Source: an uncultured Collinsella sp. | GTDB taxonomy: Bacteria > Actinomycetota > Coriobacteriia > Coriobacteriales > Coriobacteriaceae | Assembly: GCA_900549535.1 (NCBI GenBank) | Contig: UROR01000129.1 | Coordinates: 1 to 5,458, forward strand | Direction of reading: 5' to 3' | DNA: 5,458 nt | The notes under the pieces: model-generated | The model's database searches: none | Told to the model about the DNA's origin: nothing | The model's input: only the letters and a program-made list of their open reading frames with translations | Translations under genes and position numbers: made by a program | In this document: positions 1 through 5,458 of the stretch, in pieces | How the letters are laid out: each line of letters starts with the position of its first letter | Numbering within the stretch: the stretch's first letter is position 1

Positions 1-1
1 A

Positions 2-751
2 TACCAGCCGTTGAGCTTTCTTTTGGGCGAACGCTGGCTCGACCAGATGATGCCGCTGTTTGAGCGCCTGGTTGTGCGCGAGGGCGCGGGTCCGGTTCCT
101 GTGTTCGTGGCGTCCATGGAGCTCATGGAGCAGTTGACGGGATTTAACGTGACGCGCGGTGCGCTCGCGGCGTTCCGTCGCCCGCGACAGATTCCGGTTG
201 ATGAGTTCTTGGGCGGCGTCATCGAGGCGGCGGGGGAGCGCCCGGTGCGCGTATGCGTGCTCGAGGGTATTGTCGACCACACGAACGTGGGCGCGATTTT
301 CCGCTCGGCCGCCGCGCTCAATGTCGATGGCATTCTGGTGAGCCCTACGTGCTGTGACCCGCTGTACCGTCGATCGGCCCGCGTGAGCATGGGCACGGTG
401 TTCCAGGTGCCCTGGACGCGCATTGGCAGCGAGGCGCGCGTATGGCCGCATGATGGGCTGGCGGCGCTGCACCATGCCGGGTTCTCATGTGCCGCCATGG
501 CGCTGACGGATGATTCCGTTTCGCTGGACGATCCGGCGCTGCAGGAGATTGACCGCCTGGCGATCTTTATGGGCACCGAGGGTGCCGGCCTGGGCGCCAA
601 GACTATTTCCGGCTGCGACCGGGCCGTGCGCATTCCGATGGCGCACGGGGTCGATTCGCTCAACGTGGCCGCGGCGAGTGCCGTCGCCTTTTGGCAGCTA
701 TGCCCGCACGTGAGCAATGAGTATCACTACCAGCCGGGTTTGTATCACTAG
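2..751 (+). CDS. SpoU/TrmH-family RNA 2'-O-methyltransferase, N-terminus outside window
   Basis: The product is predicted to transfer a methyl group from S-adenosylmethionine to the 2'-OH of a ribose in rRNA or tRNA, in the cytoplasm. The three SPOUT-fold motifs are visible, numbered from the TTG at 11: motif 1 at about 85-99 (GIVDHTNVGAIFRSA, with the conserved Asn92 and Arg98), motif 2 at about 185-194 (IFMGTEGAGL), and motif 3 at about 206-224 (IPMAHGVDSLNVAAASAV), which forms part of the cofactor-binding knot. The frame is open to the left edge, and the TTG at 11 has no ribosome binding site. The protein therefore most likely starts upstream, with part of the N-terminal SpoU substrate-binding domain missing from view. 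The codon after His246 is the TAG at 749-751. The family is certain. The target nucleotide cannot be told from sequence alone, and 23S rRNA is the usual target of such standalone proteins. Confidence 0.93.
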   Translation, partial: YQPLSFLLGERWLDQMMPLFERLVVREGAGPVPVFVASMELMEQLTGFNVTRGALAAFRRPRQIPVDEFLGGVIEAAGERPVRVCVLEGIVDHTNVGAIFRSAAALNVDGILVSPTCCDPLYRRSARVSMGTVFQVPWTRIGSEARVWPHDGLAALHHAGFSCAAMALTDDSVSLDDPALQEIDRLAIFMGTEGAGLGAKTISGCDRAVRIPMAHGVDSLNVAAASAVAFWQLCPHVSNEYHYQPGLYH

Positions 752-867
752 GCAGTTATTCCGCACCGTGCTCTAATTCGGGGCGTTTCGGTCGCTGCCA
801 GTCGGTGCTAAGCTGGTTTTGGCTTTGGTTTTAAATTGCTGTTTTACTGTTTGACGTATGCGTGTGG

Positions 868-872
868 GGAGG
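868..872 (+). promoter_or_regulatory. Ribosome binding site that sets the MATE transporter start
   Basis: GGAGG lies four bases upstream of the GTG at 877 and is part of a longer GGGGAGGG run (866-873). An in-frame GTG at 862 lies upstream of this Shine-Dalgarno and has no such site of its own. An ATG at 858 is in another frame that stops at 882. The site therefore favours 877 as the start, though the spacing is slightly short. Confidence 0.6.
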
Positions 873-876
873 GCGT

Positions 877-2226
877 GTGGCTAAGAAATCTACGGCTATC
901 GATGTGACGCAAGGTGTCATTTGGCAGCAATTGCTGTCGCTGTGCGTTCCCATCTTTTTTAGTTCGTTTTTTCAGCAGGCCTACACGCTAATCGGCACCT
1001 ATATCGTCGGTCAGTTTGGCGGCAAGCTCGCGCTGGGTGGCATTCAGGCCACGATGGTGCTTACGGAGCTCTGCATCGGCTTTTGTGTCGGCGTCGGTGC
1101 CGGCTGCGCGGTCATTACGGGCCAGTTTTTTGGCCAGCACGATGACGAGCGCCTGAGCCGATCGGTCCATACGGCTATGACGCTCGCGCTGGTGGGCGGT
1201 ATCGTTTTCTCGATTCTTGGCATAGTGTTCGTTGAGCCCATGCTGGTGCTTATGAACACGCCGCACGAGCTACTTGCCGAGGGCGTTGCCTATGCTCGCT
1301 GTTATTTTGCCGCGATGGTTGCGGCACTGCTGCTTAATATGGGAACCGCACTGCTGCGTGCCGTGGGCGACACGCGCGGGCCTGCCGTGATTATTGCCTC
1401 TGGCTGCCTGGTTAACGTGGTGCTGGATATCATCTTTGTCGCTGTGTTGCATATGGAGGCGCTGGGCTGCGGCATCGCAGTGGCTCTGACCATTTGCTCC
1501 AATGCAACGATGATTGTGATTCGCATGATGCACGCACCGGGTGCGTGGCGGCTTTCGCTGTTTAAGCTCGGCATCGATCGCGGTATTTGCAAGAGTATGA
1601 TCTCGTGTGGTCTGCCACTCGGTTTTCAATCGGCTGCCTATTCGATATCGAACGTGCTGATTCAGGTGTCGGTGAATTCGTTTGGCGCCGATGTCACGAC
1701 TGCTTGGGGTCTATCTGGGCGCCTGGATGGCATTATCTGGATGGTGACCGAGGCGCTCGGCGTATCGATCACTACGTTCTCGGCGCAGAACTTTGGCGCG
1801 CGCAACTACGAGCGCATGCGCAAGGGCTACCATACGTCGCTCGTGCTGTCGTTTATGCTCATTGGTGGCCTGTCTGCCGTGCTGCTTGTGTTCTCGGGTC
1901 CGTTGTCGCGTTTGTTCATCGACGATGCCGCGATTTCGGCCTACACCACGACGATTCTTCATTTCATCGCGCCGTTCTACGCGATCTTCTCGATTATCGA
2001 AAACGCGTCGGGCTCCATTCGCGGTGCCGGCGTGAGCTTGCAACCCATGCTGCTCACGATTTTTGGCACCGTCGTGCTCAGGGTGATCTGGGTGTTTGCG
2101 ATTATGCCGTTCGATCCGTCGCTTGAGCACCTGCTGCTGGTTTACCCCGCAACCTGGCTCATCACGGCCACGATGTTTACTATCTACCACCACAGTGGCA
2201 ACTGGCTCGGCCGCGCCACTGCCTAA
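877..2226 (+). CDS. MATE-family multidrug/metabolite efflux transporter
   Basis: This is a 449-residue polytopic inner-membrane protein, a typical MATE length. It is predicted to export cationic drugs or metabolites in exchange for Na+ or H+. The sequence consists of hydrophobic segments consistent with 12 helices in two lobes. Numbering from GTG 877, N-lobe signatures are the opening stretch from about 12 (VTQGVIWQQLL, then PIFFSSFFQQAY), GAGCAVITGQFFGQHDDERL (about 74-93), and the NMGTALLRAVGDTRGP segment (about 154-169). The C-lobe repeats the pattern with GLPLGFQSAAYSISNVLIQ (about 245-263), SAQNFGARNYERMRKG (about 302-317) and NASGSIRGAGVSLQPML (about 376-392). The repetition of the QxxGA-type motif in both halves is the mark of the internal duplication in this family. 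The gene is 125 bases downstream of the methyltransferase. I saw no convincing promoter or terminator in that gap. Substrate and coupling ion are not predictable. The TAA stop overlaps the left end of the REP-like doublet. Confidence 0.95.
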   Translation: MAKKSTAIDVTQGVIWQQLLSLCVPIFFSSFFQQAYTLIGTYIVGQFGGKLALGGIQATMVLTELCIGFCVGVGAGCAVITGQFFGQHDDERLSRSVHTAMTLALVGGIVFSILGIVFVEPMLVLMNTPHELLAEGVAYARCYFAAMVAALLLNMGTALLRAVGDTRGPAVIIASGCLVNVVLDIIFVAVLHMEALGCGIAVALTICSNATMIVIRMMHAPGAWRLSLFKLGIDRGICKSMISCGLPLGFQSAAYSISNVLIQVSVNSFGADVTTAWGLSGRLDGIIWMVTEALGVSITTFSAQNFGARNYERMRKGYHTSLVLSFMLIGGLSAVLLVFSGPLSRLFIDDAAISAYTTTILHFIAPFYAIFSIIENASGSIRGAGVSLQPMLLTIFGTVVLRVIWVFAIMPFDPSLEHLLLVYPATWLITATMFTIYHHSGNWLGRATA

Positions 2227-2312
2227 TGATCTCTGGGGGACGGAGGAAAACCGACCATTGCTCCCCGTCGTGATGTCGATGATCCGTTTTCCTCCGTCCC
2301 CTTCGGATCATT
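2225..2312. repeat. Inverted doublet of REP-like hairpin units between convergent genes
   Basis: A 16-base sequence, GGGGACGGAGGAAAAC, occurs at 2236-2251 and again in exact inverted orientation at 2286-2301. Both copies are flanked on the outside by complementary 7-base arms (2225-2231 and 2306-2312). Each copy is also the loop of its own small hairpin. The right unit has a perfect 8-bp stem, ATGATCCG (2279-2286) with CGGATCAT (2304-2311), around a 17-base loop. The left unit has a degenerate stem, AATGATC (2225-2231) with GACCATT (2253-2259), pairing at 6 of 7 positions. About 19 bases separate the units. The layout resembles a BIME, two REP units head to head. The element begins inside the TAA of the MATE gene and ends on the first base of the cobO stop codon. 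No T-run follows either side, so it is not a textbook intrinsic terminator, but it could still stabilise or end both transcripts. Confidence 0.85.
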
Positions 2313-2797
2313 TAGTATTCGATGCCTTGGCGGGCTAGGAGGCCTTCGTCGAAGTAGTGTTTGACTGGGCGCATTTCGGTTACTAGGTCGGCAAGGTCGG
2401 CGAGGGGCAGCAATCCGCGGCCGGTGAGCACGAGCTCCGTGGTGGTCGGTTTCATCGCGATTAACGCTTCGACATCTTCGCGCGTCACAAAGTCGCGGCG
2501 CGTGGCCTCGCCGAGTTCGTCCAAAATCAGAACGTCGACCTGTGATATCTGCTCGCGTGCGAGCTCCATGATCTGCTCGGCGCAAGCCTCGGGCGTGTCG
2601 CGATCGGCCTGTACAATGCGCAGTCCCAGGCGCGGCGCGGCATCGTGTTCGGCGCAGTGCAGCTTCTTGGCAGACTGCAGCATGAGTACGTTGAGACCAT
2701 AACCTGTGGCACGCAAAGCCAGCCCCAAGGCGGCCGTGGTTTTGCCCTTTCCGTCGCCCGTGTAGATTTGAACCTTGCCTACTTCCAGTGATGCCAT
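2312..2797 (-). CDS. cobO: Corrinoid (cob(I)yrinate a,c-diamide) adenosyltransferase, CobO/BtuR family
   Basis: The enzyme is predicted to transfer the 5'-deoxyadenosyl group of ATP to the reduced cobalt of a corrinoid, giving adenosylcobalamin or its precursors in the cytoplasm. It has 161 residues. The P-loop is GDGKGKTT (14-21), the family form in which ATP binds in reversed orientation. VDVLILDEL (87-95) is the Walker B-like strand with Asp93 and Glu94, TGRG sits at 125-128, and the C-terminal signature is ADLVTEMRPVKHYFDEG (136-152) ending in GIEY. The start is ATG at 2797, with AAAGGA five bases upstream (plus-strand 2803-2808). The protein is short: it lacks the N-terminal extension of enteric BtuR, and the corrinoid-facing middle region (41-70) is contracted, with QSAKK where QFIKG is usual and no Trp loop. 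No other cobalamin gene is in view, so a salvage role is as likely as de novo synthesis. No cobalamin riboswitch is visible in the short leader. Confidence 0.9.
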   Translation of the reverse strand: MASLEVGKVQIYTGDGKGKTTAALGLALRATGYGLNVLMLQSAKKLHCAEHDAAPRLGLRIVQADRDTPEACAEQIMELAREQISQVDVLILDELGEATRRDFVTREDVEALIAMKPTTTELVLTGRGLLPLADLADLVTEMRPVKHYFDEGLLARQGIEY

Positions 2798-2857
2798 CTC
2801 TGTCCTTTCGTGCCCGGCGTCGGTTTATCGCCGTCTGGGTTGGGTATTCTAGATAGC

Positions 2858-2885
2858 ATTATCAACCCCAGTAGATGGAGTTCAA
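2858..2885 (-). promoter_or_regulatory. Possible sigma-70-type promoter for the corrinoid adenosyltransferase gene
   Basis: Read on the minus strand, TTGAAC (plus 2880-2885) and GATAAT (plus 2858-2863) are separated by 16 bases. Each is close to the -35 and -10 consensus. Transcription would begin near 2850 and give a leader of roughly 50 bases before the ATG at 2797. The -35 box would overlap the first codons of ftsH or its alternative start at 2875. This rests on pattern matching only. Confidence 0.3.
2877..2880 (+). promoter_or_regulatory. Ribosome binding site favouring the ftsH start at 2890
   Basis: GGAG lies nine bases before the ATG at 2890. Two other in-frame ATG codons compete. The one at 2875 has no Shine-Dalgarno upstream (the preceding bases are ATCAACCCCAGTAG), and the one at 2896 has GGAG directly abutting it with no spacing. 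The choice matters by only a few residues, before the first membrane helix. Confidence 0.5.
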
Positions 2886-2889
2886 GCAG

Positions 2890-4779
2890 ATGGAGATGGA
2901 TGACAACAAACGTAGACGGAATATGATCCTCTACGTGCTCATCGCCTTCGTCGTCTACCTCGTGCTCTCGACCGTTCTGTTCCCCAACATCGGTCACACG
3001 CAGCAGATTACGAAGACCGATTACTCGACGTTTGTCAAAGCGCTCGATAAGAAGAGCGTCGATAAGGTCGAATACAACACGGACGATTACACCATTTATT
3101 ACACCAAAAAGGGCGAGGACGAGAATATCGCCTACAAGACGACCGGCGTGCCGAATGATGCGGGTTTTACCGATCGCGTGCTTGAATCCGGTGCGTCCCT
3201 GGAGTCGGTCGTTCCCGATAAAAACTCGGGTCTGATGACCTACTACCTGCTCACGCTCATTCTTCCCATGGCGATTTTCTTCCTGATTGGCTGGTGGCTC
3301 AACCGCCGCATGAAGAAGGCTATGGGCGATGACGGCCCGTCGATGAACTTTGGCGGCGGTGGTTTTGGCGGCGGCGGATTGGGCAAGTCCGGCGCGCGCG
3401 TGATCGCCTCCAAGGACGTGGGCGTGACCTTTAAGGACGTCGCCGGCCAGGAAGAGGCCAAGGAGTCCCTCAAGGAGGTCGTCGACTTTCTGGAGAATCC
3501 GCAGCGCTACGAGGAGATCGGCGCCAAGCTGCCGCGCGGCGCTCTTCTTGTGGGCCCTCCGGGCACTGGTAAGACCCTGCTTGCCAAGGCTGTGGCCGGC
3601 GAAGCTGGTGTTCCGTTCTTTAGTATTTCTGGTTCTGAGTTCGTCGAGATGTTCGTCGGCCGTGGCGCTGCCAAGGTGCGCGATCTGTTTAAGCAGGCCA
3701 AGGAAAAGGCCCCGTGTATCGTCTTTATCGATGAGATCTATACCATCGGTAAGAAGCGCGATGGCGGCGGCTTTAGCGGCAACGACGAGCGCGAGCAGAC
3801 GCTCAACCAGCTGCTGACCGAGATGGACGGCTTTGATAACCATAAGGGTATCGTCGTCCTCGCTGCAACGAACCGTCCTGACAGCCTTGACCCGGCCCTG
3901 CTACGTCCCGGCCGCTTTGACCGCCGCATTCCCGTTGAGCTGCCCGATCTGACCGGCCGCAAGAACATCCTTGAGCTCCATGCCAAGAGCGTTAAGACGC
4001 AGCCGCCGATCGACCTGACTGCGATCGCCCGCGCGACGCCCGGCGCCTCTGGTGCCGACCTGGCCAATATCATCAACGAGGGTGCCCTGCGCGCCGTCCG
4101 CGAGGGTCGCAAGCGCGCGACGCAGGATGATTTTGAGGAGTCGGTGGAAGTCGTCATTGCCGGACAGCAGCGTAAATCCACGGTGCTGTCCGACCACGAG
4201 AAGCAGGTCGTTTCCTATCACGAGATCGGCCATGCCATCGTCGCCGCCCGCCAAAAGGGCTCCGCCCCGGTCACCAAGATCACCATCGTGCCGCGCACGA
4301 GTGGCGCTCTGGGCTACACCATGCAGGTCGAGGAGGACGAGCGCTTCCTGACGACGCGCCAGGAGGTCTTGGACAAGCTCGCCGTCTATTGTGGCGGCCG
4401 TGCGGCCGAGGAGCTCATCTTTGGCGAGATGACGACCGGTGCCGCCAACGATATCGAGCAGGCCACCAAGCTCGCCCGCAACATGGTGACGCGCTTTGGT
4501 ATGTCCGACGAGTTTGGCATGATGGCGCTCGGTACCGTCCAGAATGCGTATCTCAACCAGGACACGTCGCTCACCTGCGCCCCCGGTACGGCCGAGCGCG
4601 TGGACGCAATTGTCGCCAAGCTGATCGAGGATGCGCACGAACGCGCCCTGCAGATCCTCAAGGAGAACAAGTTCAAGCTCCATGAGCTCGCTCGTTACCT
4701 GTACAAGAAGGAGACGATCACGGGCGAGGAGTTCATGAATCTCCTCACGCGCGAGAATCCGCTGATGCCGAAGCAGTAG
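2890..4779 (+). CDS. ftsH: ATP-dependent zinc metalloprotease FtsH
   Basis: This membrane-anchored AAA+ protease degrades misassembled membrane proteins and short-lived regulators as a hexamer. Numbering from ATG 2890 gives 629 residues, near the usual length. A basic N-terminus precedes TM1 (about 12-31), an extracytoplasmic domain (about 32-117), TM2 (about 118-137) and a Gly-rich linker (about 154-165). The AAA+ module carries Walker A GPPGTGKT (222-229), the pore loop MFVGRG (254-259), Walker B FIDEI with Asp281 and Glu282, and the second region of homology with arginine fingers Arg339 and Arg342. The M41 peptidase has HEIGH (444-448) and the third zinc ligand Asp521 in TTGAANDIEQ. All catalytic residues are present. 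Unusual residues are Tyr284 where Asp is typical (IDEIYTIG instead of IDEIDAVG), Arg258 after the pore FVG, and Ile in HEIGH instead of Ala. These suggest a divergent or secondary paralogue. An alternative ATG lies at 2875. It is divergent from cobO and is followed by a terminator-like hairpin. Confidence 0.95.
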   Translation: MEMDDNKRRRNMILYVLIAFVVYLVLSTVLFPNIGHTQQITKTDYSTFVKALDKKSVDKVEYNTDDYTIYYTKKGEDENIAYKTTGVPNDAGFTDRVLESGASLESVVPDKNSGLMTYYLLTLILPMAIFFLIGWWLNRRMKKAMGDDGPSMNFGGGGFGGGGLGKSGARVIASKDVGVTFKDVAGQEEAKESLKEVVDFLENPQRYEEIGAKLPRGALLVGPPGTGKTLLAKAVAGEAGVPFFSISGSEFVEMFVGRGAAKVRDLFKQAKEKAPCIVFIDEIYTIGKKRDGGGFSGNDEREQTLNQLLTEMDGFDNHKGIVVLAATNRPDSLDPALLRPGRFDRRIPVELPDLTGRKNILELHAKSVKTQPPIDLTAIARATPGASGADLANIINEGALRAVREGRKRATQDDFEESVEVVIAGQQRKSTVLSDHEKQVVSYHEIGHAIVAARQKGSAPVTKITIVPRTSGALGYTMQVEEDERFLTTRQEVLDKLAVYCGGRAAEELIFGEMTTGAANDIEQATKLARNMVTRFGMSDEFGMMALGTVQNAYLNQDTSLTCAPGTAERVDAIVAKLIEDAHERALQILKENKFKLHELARYLYKKETITGEEFMNLLTRENPLMPKQ

Positions 4780-4808
4780 TAAAGCCGCGGCCGAGCCAGT
4801 AAACGCCG

Positions 4809-4846
4809 ACGCCTCATTTGAGTTTCTATCTCAAATGGGGCGTTTT
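4809..4846 (+). terminator. Rho-independent terminator-like hairpin after ftsH
   Basis: ACGCCTCATTTGAG (4809-4822) pairs with CTCAAATGGGGCGT (4830-4843) over 14 positions with one G-U pair. The loop is the seven bases TTTCTAT, and the stem runs into TTTT (4843-4846). This fits an intrinsic terminator for ftsH, 29 bases after its stop. The T-run is short, and the Shine-Dalgarno of the next gene begins only five bases later, so an attenuator or partial read-through site is also possible. Confidence 0.8.
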
Positions 4847-4850
4847 GTAT

Positions 4851-4857
4851 GGGAGGG
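4851..4857 (+). promoter_or_regulatory. Ribosome binding site that sets the DUF523 gene start
   Basis: GGGAGGG ends six bases before the ATG at 4864, an ideal spacing. An in-frame ATG at 4849 overlaps this site and sits at the base of the upstream hairpin, so it is not the start. The family's conserved N-terminus (MKIVVSACL) also begins at 4864. Confidence 0.8.
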
Positions 4858-4863
4858 ATATGT

Positions 4864-5319
4864 ATGAAGATCGTGGTGAGCGCCTGCTTGATGGGTGAGA
4901 GTTGTAAGTATAACGGGCTCGATAATTACCACTGTGCGTTGGTCGAGGCCTGCGAGCGTACGGGGACCGAGGTCCTGTTGGTGTGCCCCGAGGTCTTTGG
5001 CGGCCTGCCCACGCCGCGTAAGCCGTCCGAGATTGTGAACGGCGAGGTCCGTACCTGCGAGGGTGTGTCGGTCGATCGCGAGTTTCGCCTGGGCGCCCAG
5101 CGCGCACTCGATATGTGCGAGCAGGCGGGCGGCCCGTCCGAGATCACTGCATGCATCCTTCAGGATCGTAGCCCCTCGTGTGGCGCTGGCCGCATCTGCG
5201 ACGGAACGTTCAGCGGCAAACTCACACCGGGCAACGGTGTCTTCGTCGACCTTCTGCTCCGCCACGGTTATCGCGTGATTCCGGCAAGCGAGTTCGACCC
5301 CAGCATGCTGGAGCAATAA
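4864..5319 (+). CDS. DUF523-family protein, TudS-like thiouracil desulfurase candidate
   Basis: This is a small cytoplasmic protein of 151 residues, the normal length for a single-domain DUF523 protein. The family signatures are in order: VSACLMGESCKYNG (5-18), VCPEVFGGLPTPR (40-52) and DRSPSCGAGRICDGTFSGKL (101-120), followed by TPGNGV. Cysteines at 8, 14, 41 and 106 sit in these blocks. Further cysteines lie at 24, 30, 65, 85, 97 and 112. Characterised members (TudS) are 2-thiouracil desulfurases that hold a [4Fe-4S] cluster on three conserved cysteines. By position Cys8, Cys41 and Cys106 are the likely ligands here, which is inference. Glu43 and the serines of SPSCG are candidate active-site residues. 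Whether this protein acts on thiouracil, another thiolated base, or something else is unknown. The gene lies 84 bases after ftsH and shares its direction. I saw no clear promoter of its own between the hairpin and the start. It ends at a bidirectional terminator. Confidence 0.9.
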   Translation: MKIVVSACLMGESCKYNGLDNYHCALVEACERTGTEVLLVCPEVFGGLPTPRKPSEIVNGEVRTCEGVSVDREFRLGAQRALDMCEQAGGPSEITACILQDRSPSCGAGRICDGTFSGKLTPGNGVFVDLLLRHGYRVIPASEFDPSMLEQ

Positions 5320-5360
5320 AAAACCACCACAAAGGTGCCTGTCCCCTTTGTGGTGGTTTT
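5320..5360. terminator. Bidirectional terminator hairpin with a GGGGAC-type loop
   Basis: AAAACCACCACAAAG (5320-5334) and CTTTGTGGTGGTTTT (5346-5360) are perfect complements over 15 bp around the 11-base loop GTGCCTGTCCC. One more G-C pair (5335 with 5345) can close the loop. On the plus strand the stem ends in TTTT, serving the DUF523 gene, whose stop codon is immediately upstream. On the minus strand it ends in six T (plus 5318-5323), serving the gene entering from the right, whose stop is at 5370-5372. The loop on the minus strand begins GGGGACAGGCACC, the same GGGGAC start as the REP-like doublet. Confidence 0.9.
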
Positions 5361-5369
5361 GGCCTAGAG

Positions 5370-5458
5370 CTAGAGCGTGTGGCCGTAGGCGTCGGCGGCC
5401 TTGATAGCGGCGGCGAATTTTTCGTCCGTGAAGGTCTCGGTGTTTCCCTGCTTCCAAT
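5370..5458 (-). CDS. C-terminal end of an unidentified protein, cut by the window edge
   Basis: On the minus strand an open frame runs in from the right edge for 28 codons and stops at TAG (5370-5372). The visible tail contains WKQGNTETFTDEKF and ends AADAYGHTL. It has strongly G/C-ending codons like its neighbours and stops ten bases from the bidirectional terminator, as expected for a real gene end. The amphipathic helix-like tail (FAAAIKAADAYG) resembles the last helix of many alpha/beta proteins, including flavodoxin-type folds, but too little is visible to name a family. Confidence 0.6.
   Translation of the reverse strand, partial: WKQGNTETFTDEKFAAAIKAADAYGHTL

Noticed and set aside
11..13. 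TTG as the true start of the methyltransferase
   Set aside because: There is no Shine-Dalgarno, the frame is open to the window edge, and the family normally has more N-terminal sequence, so the gene most likely begins upstream.
752..876. A promoter (TTGGCT at 819 with TTTTAC at 842) and a weak dyad (GCACCG with CGGTGC) upstream of the MATE gene
   Set aside because: The -10 matches only three of six consensus positions, and the dyad is 6 bp with a loop of more than 30 bases. Neither is above chance.
2822..2850. A plus-strand promoter for ftsH using TATTCT at 2845 as -10
   Set aside because: The -10 is plausible, but the -35 at the right spacing (GGTTTA) is poor, so I did not list it as a feature.
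2798..2874. A cobalamin riboswitch ahead of cobO
   Set aside because: The leader is far too short for the B12 riboswitch, and no B12-box-like sequence is seen.
2779..3843. A 354-codon open frame on the minus strand opposite ftsH
   Set aside because: It mirrors the ftsH coding frame in GC-rich DNA, has no recognisable motif, and overlaps the well-supported cobO start in another frame. It is a shadow frame.
3901..4683. A 260-codon open frame on the minus strand opposite the FtsH peptidase domain
   Set aside because: The plus-strand frame encodes the conserved SRH and HExxH motifs. The antisense product has low complexity and no family features.
4831..5457. A 208-codon open frame on the minus strand over the DUF523 gene and the right edge
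   Set aside because: It runs through the bidirectional terminator and conflicts with the strongly conserved DUF523 frame. The minus-strand gene end at 5370 is in another frame and fits the terminator better.

Overview
The window is GC-rich, densely packed bacterial chromosome with six protein-coding genes, two of them cut by the window edges. The gene styles (a short CobO, an M41-type FtsH with a short tail, a DUF523 protein), the strong G/C preference at third codon positions, and the GGGGAC-type intergenic hairpins suggest an anaerobic actinobacterium of the Coriobacteriia, possibly Collinsella. That assignment is an inference from style, not from a marker gene.

Layout from left to right. 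(1) 2-751, plus: the 3' part of a SpoU/TrmH-family RNA 2'-O-methyltransferase whose N-terminus lies outside the window. (2) 877-2226, plus: a complete MATE-family efflux transporter, 125 bases downstream. (3) 2225-2312: a doublet of two inverted REP-like hairpin units that fits exactly between the stop codons of two convergent genes. (4) 2312-2797, minus: a compact CobO/BtuR-type corrinoid adenosyltransferase. (5) 2798-2889: a short divergent promoter region. (6) 2890-4779, plus: an FtsH membrane AAA+ zinc metalloprotease with all catalytic residues intact but several unusual substitutions around them. (7) 4809-4846: a terminator-like hairpin that almost touches the ribosome binding site of the next gene. 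(8) 4864-5319, plus: a DUF523 protein (TudS-like, predicted Fe-S cysteines). (9) 5320-5360: a long bidirectional terminator hairpin. (10) 5370-5458, minus: the last 28 codons of an unidentified gene entering from the right.

The genes do not form one pathway. They are housekeeping or accessory singletons: RNA modification, drug or metabolite efflux, cobalamin cofactor activation, membrane protein quality control, and a possible desulfurase. Two transcription units diverge at about 2798-2889 (cobO leftward, ftsH rightward), and convergent pairs meet at about 2225-2312 and 5320-5372. ftsH and the DUF523 gene point the same way and may be partly cotranscribed through the hairpin between them.

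I found no CRISPR array, tRNA, rRNA, transposase or phage gene. The most interesting non-coding signal is that the REP-like doublet and the distal terminator share one design: a hairpin whose stem sequence varies and whose loop begins with GGGGAC followed by purines. This suggests one dispersed hairpin repeat family that occupies convergent gene ends.
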